Assembly: GCA_946481735.1 (NCBI GenBank)
Contig: CAMLOU010000020.1
Coordinates: 1-40,650, forward strand
DNA length: 40,650 nt
Reading direction: 5' to 3'
Origin: an uncultured Cellvibrio sp.
GTDB lineage: Bacteria > Pseudomonadota > Gammaproteobacteria > Pseudomonadales > Cellvibrionaceae
This document shows, in pieces, positions 34,497 through 40,650 of the stretch. Under the pieces are notes generated by a model. The model did not search any database and was not told the DNA's origin. It saw only the letters and a list, made by a program, of their open reading frames with translations. Position 1 is the first letter of the stretch. Each line of letters opens with the position of its first letter. Made by a program: the position numbers and the translations under genes.

Positions 34497-35822
34497 CTAA
34501 CCGGAGACTTTGCTGCCCCACAAATCATATTCGTCGGAATGCTCGACCAACACATTAACCAGGTCACCGGCTTTCACACCGGTTTCGCCATTCAGGTAAA
34601 CGCTGCCGTCGATCTCCGGTGCATCGGCAAAACTGCGGCCGATGGCCCCTTCTTCGTCCACTTCGTCGATCAACACTTGCAAGGTTTGGCCGACTTTTTG
34701 TTGCAAACGGGCGGTGGAAATCTTTTGTTGCAATTGCATAAAACGGTCGTAGCGTTCCTGTTTTATTTCATCCGCAACCGGGTCCGGTAAATCGTTGGCC
34801 TTGGCACCTTCCACAGGCGAGTACTGGAAGCAGCCCACGCGATCCAGTTGCGCTTCTTGCAGGAAATCCAGCAGTTGCTGGAAATCATCCTCGGTTTCAC
34901 CGGGGAAGCCCACAATAAACGTAGAGCGCAACGTCAGGTTGGGCACCTCTTTACGCCAGTTGTGGATGCGCTCCAGGGTCTTTTCCACCTGCCCCGGACG
35001 GCGCATCTTACGCAACAGGGTCGGGCTGGCGTGCTGGAACGGAATATCCAGATAAGGCAGCACTTTGCCCTCCGCCATCAATGGAATAATGTTGTCCACA
35101 TGAGGATAAGGATAGACGTAATGCAACCGCACCCACACACCCAGTTCACCCAGCGCGCGGGATAATTGATACATATCCGTCTTGAGCGGACGACCATCCC
35201 AAAAATCCGTACGGTGTTTGATGTCGACACCATAAGCCGAGGTGTCCTGGGAAATCACCAACAGCTCTTTCACGCCGGCTTTTACCAGGCGCTCCGCCTC
35301 CCCCATCACCTGCCCGATCGGCCGGCTCACCAGCTTGCCGCGCATATCGGGGATGATGCAGAAGCTACAACTGTGGTTACAGCCTTCAGAAATCTTCAGG
35401 TAAGCGTAGTGGCGCGGCGTCAGCTTCACGCCTTGGGGCGGCACCAGATCGGTAAACGGGTTATGTACGGCACTGGGTGGCAAATGCTGATGGACCTGCC
35501 CCAGCACCGCCTCGTAAGCGTGGGGCCCGGTGATACCCAACACATTGGGATGTACCTGGCGAATATCATCTTCCTTCGCCCCCAAACACCCGGTTACCAG
35601 TACCTTGCCATTCTCGTTCAAGGCTTCGCCGATGGCCCCCAAGGACTCCTGCACGGCACTGTCGATAAACCCGCAGGTATTCACAATCACCATGTCCGCA
35701 TCGTTATAGGTGGGCACAATGTTGTAACCCTCCATGCGCAACTGGGTGAGGATACGTTCGGAATCGACCAGGTTTTTAGGGCAACCGAGGCTGACAAAGC
35801 CAATGGTGGGGGTGGTTTTCAT
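34497..35822 (-). CDS. rimO: Ribosomal protein S12 methylthiotransferase RimO
   Basis: The product is 441 residues. It has the N-terminal UPF0004 domain with cluster cysteines C14, C50 and C79, the radical-SAM motif C148-x3-C152-x2-C155 in …[18 protein letters not shown]…, and a C-terminal TRAM domain. RimO adds a methylthio group to Asp of ribosomal protein S12 (position 89 in E. coli numbering), using two 4Fe-4S clusters and SAM. Length and …[15 protein letters not shown]… match the family. No strong ribosome site is seen before the ATG. Confidence 0.97.
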   Translation of the reverse strand: MKTTPTIGFVSLGCPKNLVDSERILTQLRMEGYNIVPTYNDADMVIVNTCGFIDSAVQESLGAIGEALNENGKVLVTGCLGAKEDDIRQVHPNVLGITGPHAYEAVLGQVHQHLPPSAVHNPFTDLVPPQGVKLTPRHYAYLKISEGCNHSCSFCIIPDMRGKLVSRPIGQVMGEAERLVKAGVKELLVISQDTSAYGVDIKHRTDFWDGRPLKTDMYQLSRALGELGVWVRLHYVYPYPHVDNIIPLMAEGKVLPYLDIPFQHASPTLLRKMRRPGQVEKTLERIHNWRKEVPNLTLRSTFIVGFPGETEDDFQQLLDFLQEAQLDRVGCFQYSPVEGAKANDLPDPVADEIKQERYDRFMQLQQKISTARLQQKVGQTLQVLIDEVDEEGAIGRSFADAPEIDGSVYLNGETGVKAGDLVNVLVEHSDEYDLWGSKVSG

Positions 35823-35936
35823 AGAAAGACTGCCAGGGTGTTCAAAGAAGGGGCGCTATTGTAGGGGTTTGCGGGGGAATTTGCATGTGGAAAATAGGTT
35901 GTTTTTTGTACCGCAATTGCTTCTCTTCATGAAGAA

Positions 35937-35964
35937 CACCCGATCTGCCGAAGTCTATCGGGTG
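35937..35964. promoter_or_regulatory. Perfect 8-bp inverted repeat upstream of rimO
   Basis: CACCCGAT (35937-35944) and ATCGGGTG (35957-35964) flank a 12-base centre. A CTTCATGAAG palindrome (35925-35934) lies next to it. The pair sits in the 280-base gap between divergent rimO and the phosphorylase gene, about 115 bases upstream of rimO. It could be an operator or an mRNA hairpin; there is no T-run. Confidence 0.4.
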
Positions 35965-36032
35965 CCCATAAAGTCTCAGCCGCACGTCGCTGCTTTAATC
36001 GCTGGTGTTATGGAGACCGCCGGCTGATCAAC

Positions 36033-36046
36033 TTGACTTGTATCAA
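36033..36046 (+). promoter_or_regulatory. Anr/FNR box of the phosphorylase operon
   Basis: TTGAC-TTGT-ATCAA matches the FNR/Anr consensus TTGAT-N4-ATCAA at nine of ten positions. Its centre (36039.5) lies about 41 bases upstream of the start of transcription expected from the -10 at 36068-36073, the class II activator position. This predicts induction of the downstream operon at low oxygen. Confidence 0.7.
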
Positions 36047-36067
36047 GGCTCATGGATTTAACTGTTT

Positions 36068-36073
36068 TATGCT
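36068..36073 (+). promoter_or_regulatory. Candidate -10 element of the phosphorylase operon
   Basis: TATGCT matches the sigma-70 -10 consensus at four of six positions. No -35 element is seen, as expected for an activator-dependent promoter with an FNR box at about -41. Confidence 0.45.
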
Positions 36074-36102
36074 GGAGCAGACTGAAACTACCCGCCTGAA
36101 CA

Positions 36103-37626
36103 ATGGAAATTACCATGACCGTCACCGGCCAGTTGCGCGCCTTTGAAATGGGGATTGATACACACGAGGAACTTGTTGTGTACATGCGCAGGGATTGCGA
36201 CATTTGCAAAGCGGAGGGTTTTGCGGCAAACGCCCGGCTACAGATTCAGGTTGGCGATAAAACCCTTATTGCAACACTTAACATCGTCACTTTATCGGCC
36301 TTGCCAGAAGGCACAATTGGCTTTTCCGTCAGTGCGTGGCATCACTTGAAGCTCACGGCTGACCAACCAGTCACGGTGCGGCATGCGCCGGTCGTGAGGT
36401 CATTGAGTGCGTTGCGCAAAAAAATATATGGCAACAGTCTTACGCCTTCAGAGATCACCGACATCATCAACGATATCAGTCAAGGCCATTATTCCGACAT
36501 TCATATTGCGAGCTTTGTCACCAGTTGTGCCGGTGGCAACCTTAATGTGGACGAAACCGTCGCGCTGACCCGGGCCATGATCAATGTCGGCAGTCGGTTG
36601 ACCTGGCCGGGTTATACACGCATCTATGACAAACATTGCGTCGGCGGGCTTCCCGGTAACCGCACAACACCCATTGTGATCGCTATTGCCAGTGCGGCGG
36701 GCCTGATTATTCCCAAAACATCCTCGCGCGCAATTACCTCGCCTGCCGGCACCGCTGACACAATGGAAGTGCTGACCAGTGTGGATTTGAGTCTTGCGCA
36801 AATACAAAGCGTGGTGCAACAAACCGGTGCCTGTCTGGCATGGGGCGGACGGATAAAGCTCAGCCCTACGGACGATGTATTGATTCGTATTGAGCGCGCG
36901 CTGGATCTGGACGGCGAAGGCCAACTGGTTGCGTCGGTGCTGTCAAAGAAAATTGCGGCGGGTTCCACCCATATCCTTATTGATATTCCTGTGGGGCCAA
37001 CGGCCAAAGTTCGCGACAATGCCCAGGCCGAGCGCTTGTCGCATTTATTTTATGCCGTCGCGCGCAGCTTTGATGTGCATCTGCGGTGTGTTGTAACTGA
37101 CGGCAGCCAAACAATCGGCAACGGCATCGGGCCGGGAGAAGAAGCGCGCGATGTAATTGCGGTGCTGAACAATCAGCGTGACGCCCCGGCAGATTTAACC
37201 CAGCGTTCGTTATTACTCGCCGCTAACCTGTTGTCCATGGCTTCCGGCGAGGAGCTTGATGTAACCATTGAGCGAGCAAAATATATTCTTTCTTCAGGTC
37301 AAGCCTGGGCACAATTTCAACGTATCTGCAACGCCCAGGGTGGGCTTAAAGCCATTCCCGAACCGGTCTACCACGCCAGCCTGAACGCTGATCTGAACGG
37401 GCAGCTGCTCACGATGGATAACCGTCGCCTGGCCCAACTCGCCAAATTAGCCGGCGCCCCTTCCTCAACAATTGCCGGGGTACGCTTGCGCATAAAAATA
37501 GGACAGCCCGTCAGCAAAGGGCAATCTTTGGCCACACTCTTTGCGGCCACACCGGGAGAACTGGCCTACGCGCTGGATTACTACCGCCATAACCGCGATT
37601 TGTTTCGAATTGAAAATCTTAGATAG
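36103..37626 (+). CDS. Thymidine/AMP phosphorylase-family enzyme
   Basis: The product is 507 residues, the long type that resembles archaeal AMP phosphorylase, with an extra N-terminal domain (about 1-95). Then come the helical and alpha/beta phosphorylase domains with …DKHCVGGLPG… (176-185) and …PKTSSRAITSPAGTADTMEV… (204-223), the phosphate- and base-binding signature, and a C-terminal PYNP-like domain (from about 425). Such enzymes split nucleosides or nucleotides with phosphate. The exact substrate cannot be told from sequence. ATGs at 36103 and 36115 are both possible; neither has a strong ribosome site. It is followed after 44 bases by the beta-CASP gene. Confidence 0.88.
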   Translation: MEITMTVTGQLRAFEMGIDTHEELVVYMRRDCDICKAEGFAANARLQIQVGDKTLIATLNIVTLSALPEGTIGFSVSAWHHLKLTADQPVTVRHAPVVRSLSALRKKIYGNSLTPSEITDIINDISQGHYSDIHIASFVTSCAGGNLNVDETVALTRAMINVGSRLTWPGYTRIYDKHCVGGLPGNRTTPIVIAIASAAGLIIPKTSSRAITSPAGTADTMEVLTSVDLSLAQIQSVVQQTGACLAWGGRIKLSPTDDVLIRIERALDLDGEGQLVASVLSKKIAAGSTHILIDIPVGPTAKVRDNAQAERLSHLFYAVARSFDVHLRCVVTDGSQTIGNGIGPGEEARDVIAVLNNQRDAPADLTQRSLLLAANLLSMASGEELDVTIERAKYILSSGQAWAQFQRICNAQGGLKAIPEPVYHASLNADLNGQLLTMDNRRLAQLAKLAGAPSSTIAGVRLRIKIGQPVSKGQSLATLFAATPGELAYALDYYRHNRDLFRIENLR

Positions 37627-37670
37627 AAATTACTTCACACAACGTTTCCATGTCGCAGGAGCGAATTCGT

Positions 37671-39026
37671 ATGAAAATTATTTTTCTTGGGGCTACAGAA
37701 ACCGTCACCGGTTCCAAATTTCTGGTGGAAACGGCCAATACCCGCCTTCTGGTCGATTGCGGATTATTCCAGGGCTACAAGTGGCTGAGAGAACGTAATT
37801 GGCAACCGCTGCCGGTAGATATCGATGAACTGGATGCGGTGGTCCTGACTCATGCGCATCTTGATCATTCAGGGTATGTGCCACGGCTGTACAGTGCAGG
37901 TTATCGCGGCCCGGTTTTTTGTCATGAAGCCACGCGTGCGCTGTGCGGTATCCTGTTGCCGGACAGCGGCCGCATTCAGGAGGAAGACGCGAGTTTTTTC
38001 GAGCGGCATAAACTGTCCCGGCACGCTCATCCGGAACCGTTGTACGATGGGGAAACCGCCGAACAATCGCTCGCACTATTTGAAACGATTCCGTTTAACA
38101 AGGTATTCAGCATCGGCAATATAAAACTACACCTTCAGCCTGCCGGTCACATTCTTGGCGCTGGCAGTGTCATCCTGGAAGCCGACGGTAAACGTATCGG
38201 TTTCTCCGGTGATGTGGGTAGGCCGGACGACATTCTGATGTACCCACCAGCGCCACTGCCTGAACTGGATTTTCTACTCCTTGAATCGACCTATGGCAAC
38301 CGTCGCCATGTTCCGGTAGATGTCTGGCAACAACTGACTGATATCGTCAACGAAACCGTGGCCATGGGCGGTGTATTGTTAATTCCCAGTTTTGCCGTGG
38401 GCCGCGCTCAGGCACTACAACATTTACTCGCCATATTGATAGAGAAACGCCGTATACCTGATTTGCCTATTTTTCTCGACAGCCCTATGGCGATTGATGT
38501 ATCGGATATTTATCACCGCTACGCCGATCAACACCGTTTAACCTACGTCGATTGCCAGCGTATCTCCCGCACCGTGAAGTATGTTCATACCGTTGATGAG
38601 TCCAAAGCACTTGCCGGATTGAACTATCCGCACATCATCATCGCCGGGAGTGGAATGGCTACCGGAGGAAGAATTCTCCACCACATGAAACGTCTGCTTG
38701 GCAATTACCGAACTACAGTTTTATTTACCGGTTATCAATCGGGGGGAACGCGCGGCGCGCATATGCTGGCCGGTGCCGAGTCTATTAAAATTCATGGCGA
38801 ATACGTGCCCTACAGAGCGCGAATTGCCATGTTGGACGGGCTCTCCGGTCACGGTGATTTCGTGGACTTAACCAGTTGGCTACAGCACTCTGCCTTAAAG
38901 CCAGGCACACGGATTCAATTGGTTCACGGTGAACCCGACGCGGCGGATTCCATGCGACTCTATTTGCAGGACCATACCCGTTTTCATCCAGCGGTGGCGG
39001 AATACCGGAGCGTTTTACACGTGTGA
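37671..39026 (+). CDS. Beta-CASP metallo-beta-lactamase, probable RNA-processing nuclease
   Basis: The product is 451 residues from the ATG at 37671, nine bases after AGGAG. The metal-binding motif H61-A-H63-L-D65-H66 is intact, followed by …AGHILGAGSVIL…, …FSGDVGRPDD… and …LLESTYGNR…. The beta-CASP insertion shows …PSFAVGRAQALQHLL…, and the end carries …AGSGMATGGRILHH… and …LVHGEPDA…. This set of motifs defines the CPSF-type group of single- or double-strand RNA nucleases. It is second in the operon with the phosphorylase and shares its Anr-type promoter, which suggests RNA or nucleotide salvage under low oxygen. Its 3' end overlaps the convergent MgtC gene by 12 bases. Confidence 0.92.
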   Translation: MKIIFLGATETVTGSKFLVETANTRLLVDCGLFQGYKWLRERNWQPLPVDIDELDAVVLTHAHLDHSGYVPRLYSAGYRGPVFCHEATRALCGILLPDSGRIQEEDASFFERHKLSRHAHPEPLYDGETAEQSLALFETIPFNKVFSIGNIKLHLQPAGHILGAGSVILEADGKRIGFSGDVGRPDDILMYPPAPLPELDFLLLESTYGNRRHVPVDVWQQLTDIVNETVAMGGVLLIPSFAVGRAQALQHLLAILIEKRRIPDLPIFLDSPMAIDVSDIYHRYADQHRLTYVDCQRISRTVKYVHTVDESKALAGLNYPHIIIAGSGMATGGRILHHMKRLLGNYRTTVLFTGYQSGGTRGAHMLAGAESIKIHGEYVPYRARIAMLDGLSGHGDFVDLTSWLQHSALKPGTRIQLVHGEPDAADSMRLYLQDHTRFHPAVAEYRSVLHV

Positions 39027-40280
39027 CAATGCATAGATCAATCCTGACACAACACCTGTCAACACAAGGCCGAAACCGATCAGGACAGGCACAAAAAGTT
39101 GTCGGTCACCAAAGACCAAAACAATGGCCAGCTTTACAACCAAATTAGCAACACATGCAATAACAATCGCTTTGGCTGTGACCGAGATGTTGATCGTATC
39201 CAGTGCGTATAACTTCAAATTGGCAATGGTTATCGCATCCACATCGGTTAAGCCTGAAAAAAACGCCACGATATAAGTACCCGTGTGGTTAAAAATGTCG
39301 TTCATCCAGGCTGCCAATAGCAAAATCGTTGAAAAGCCCAAGGCAAAACCCAGTGCAGTTTTTAATTCCGTGGGATTCGATACCTGTAACTCGGGAAACT
39401 GCTGCACACCCGTTTTATTGTTCCATTGCAATAGCATGAGAAGACATATCAGCCCCGCCCCCAGGCCACCAATGATCCATGGCAACATAACCGGCAGTAC
39501 AGAGGCTTCTACCACCGCCACGACTAAGGCAATCCGCACAAACAACACCAGGTGCGACAGCAAGATAATGGTTGCCGCGCCGTTTGCAAAATGGCTGATT
39601 TTTTTACTGTGCCGGGCATATACCAGGGTGGTAGCCGTGGTTGATACCACTCCCCCCAATAATCCCACCGCCACCAAACCCGGCTTACCGCCGAGCATAC
39701 GCAAGGCCACGTAGCCCGCCAGGCTGATACCGCTGATTAGCATCACCAGCCAGCCGACCTGGTAAGGATTGAAGACGTCGTAGGGCCCGAAGGTTTGATC
39801 GGGCAGGATCGGCAATAAAATAAATGCAATGGCCGCAAACTGGAAAAACGACAGAATATCCTGACGAGTCAGCTTGCGCGGCAAGCCGCGCAGCTCTTCA
39901 CGAAAATACAACACAGCCGTTACAGAAATTGCCAGGGCGGCGGGTAACAGGGAATGCGCAAACCACAACATGTAGCCGAGCACATAGGTAATCAGAGCCG
40001 CCATGACTGTCGTGGTATCAGGCTCGGTTGCGGCAGAGCGGTATTGCGCCAGCACCAGGCTGGCCGCAATGGGTATCAACAGTATCCAGGGCACATAAGA
40101 CATGTCCAGTTGGGTGCCGATAAATCCACCCAGGGCGCCTAACAGCGCGATCAGGGTAAATGTCCTGACCCCGGCAATCTTGCCCTCGTGGCGCTCGCGC
40201 TCCAAGCCAATCAAAAATCCTATTCCCACACTTTGGGCAAATAGCATCGAGTGGCTCAGTCCGATTTCATATTCATTCAT
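39015..40280 (-). CDS. MgtC/SapB and DUF4010 membrane protein
   Basis: The product is 421 residues with about 12 hydrophobic segments. The N-terminal MgtC/SapB domain has the conserved …GIGFLIGLERER… and …GVRTFTLIALLGALGG… motifs. The C-terminal half is a DUF4010 domain (…ALGFALGFSTILLLAAW… and …FFSGLTDVDAITIANL…). The role is unknown; members are inner-membrane proteins sometimes linked with magnesium or acid stress. No strong ribosome site is visible before the ATG at 40280. Confidence 0.9.
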   Translation of the reverse strand: MNEYEIGLSHSMLFAQSVGIGFLIGLERERHEGKIAGVRTFTLIALLGALGGFIGTQLDMSYVPWILLIPIAASLVLAQYRSAATEPDTTTVMAALITYVLGYMLWFAHSLLPAALAISVTAVLYFREELRGLPRKLTRQDILSFFQFAAIAFILLPILPDQTFGPYDVFNPYQVGWLVMLISGISLAGYVALRMLGGKPGLVAVGLLGGVVSTTATTLVYARHSKKISHFANGAATIILLSHLVLFVRIALVVAVVEASVLPVMLPWIIGGLGAGLICLLMLLQWNNKTGVQQFPELQVSNPTELKTALGFALGFSTILLLAAWMNDIFNHTGTYIVAFFSGLTDVDAITIANLKLYALDTINISVTAKAIVIACVANLVVKLAIVLVFGDRQLFVPVLIGFGLVLTGVVSGLIYALSHV

Positions 40281-40525
40281 GGTGGCAGGTTTCGTCCGGA
40301 AGCTATGGATAAAGGAAAGTTAATGTTGTGACCAAGCACGTTTGGTGTAATCAGCCCCGTTTCGGCTATAGGCCTTGTTTATGGTCAGGATGAAAACGGT
40401 TACAAAATCTTGATAAAGTTCTTTCTAATGGCTTTATAAGTCGGTTAAACTCACCAGTAACCGATTACATAGACATCGGTATAACTGCATACATAGCCCA
40501 ATAATAAACATAACCCGGAGCGCTT

Positions 40526-40650
40526 ATGATTCCCTTGACGCACCTCAAGACCTGTCTCTATGGCCTTGGCTTTACCTTAATCCTTTCGGCCTGTGGCGGC
40601 GGCGGAAGCTCAGATTCCGGCACGCCATCCAGCACCGCAGCCAGCTCATC
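40526..40650 (+). CDS. Partial lipoprotein with Ser/Gly-rich linker
   Basis: The visible 41 codons start at the ATG at 40526, five to six bases after GGAG, and run off the right edge. A signal peptide ends in the lipobox L-S-A-C with Cys at residue 23. It is followed by Gly4 and a Ser/Thr/Ala-rich linker, as in many surface lipoproteins and plant-wall enzymes of Cellvibrio-type bacteria. The functional domain is outside the window. The 245-base gap to the left holds a weak TTGATA/TATAAG pair (40410-40440) with poor 19-base spacing. Confidence 0.8.
   Translation, partial: MIPLTHLKTCLYGLGFTLILSACGGGGSSDSGTPSSTAASS

Noticed and set aside
35166..35864. Plus-strand ORF of 232 codons
   Set aside because: It is antisense to rimO, whose family motifs are complete on the minus strand.

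Overview
The window looks like a chromosomal segment of a polysaccharide-degrading gammaproteobacterium, most likely a Cellvibrionaceae member (Cellvibrio-like). The pointers are a secreted family 3 pectate lyase with an N-terminal carbohydrate-binding module and a long poly-serine linker, a second lipoprotein running into a Ser/Gly-rich linker at the right edge, a gammaproteobacterial RimO, and a type VI secretion system (T6SS) with a sigma-54 activator. The genus is an inference from style, not from a marker gene.

Left and centre (1-26287, all minus strand) is one large T6SS locus. In transcription order it runs: a sigma-54 enhancer-binding protein (EBP); a control region with three palindromic sites and a sigma-54-like promoter; a small GTG-start ORF; a fused TssB-TssC sheath gene; hcp; a stem-loop; tssE, tssF, tssG; an atypical vgrG with a long repeat-rich C-terminal tail; a DUF2169-pentapeptide fusion; a second pentapeptide protein; DUF3540; a DUF4150 PAAR-like tip; tssJ, tssK, tssL, tssM, tssA. 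Most neighbours from tssE to tssM overlap or abut by a few bases. Downstream of tssA the style changes: five ORFs separated by about 30-75 bases, several with their own strong Shine-Dalgarno (SD) sequence. They encode an unknown 107-aa protein, a helical-repeat/GNAT protein, two unrecognised proteins with glycine/alanine-rich hydrophobic stretches, and a partial ORF leaving the window. This is where cargo or immunity genes would be expected.

The most unusual point is the sheath. TssB and TssC are normally separate proteins; here they are one 681-residue ORF, no separate tssB is present, and no ClpV (TssH) gene is in the window. The ClpV-binding N-terminus of TssC would therefore be an internal linker. 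TssM has a degenerate P-loop (Arg for Lys) and only one visible N-terminal membrane helix. VgrG lacks the usual OB-fold signature and ends in about 210 residues of short repeats.

The right part (26288-40650) is mostly unrelated: a membrane-anchored receiver-domain protein behind a structured leader, a 91-bp nested inverted repeat between convergent genes, the pectate lyase, a six-helix membrane protein, a membrane-anchored glutaredoxin, a small GNAT, a DUF748/AsmA-like protein, rimO, an operon of a thymidine/AMP phosphorylase-family enzyme and a beta-CASP metallo-beta-lactamase behind a near-perfect Anr/FNR box placed at about -41, an MgtC/DUF4010 membrane protein, and the start of a lipoprotein gene. 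I saw no rRNA, tRNA, CRISPR array or insertion sequence.
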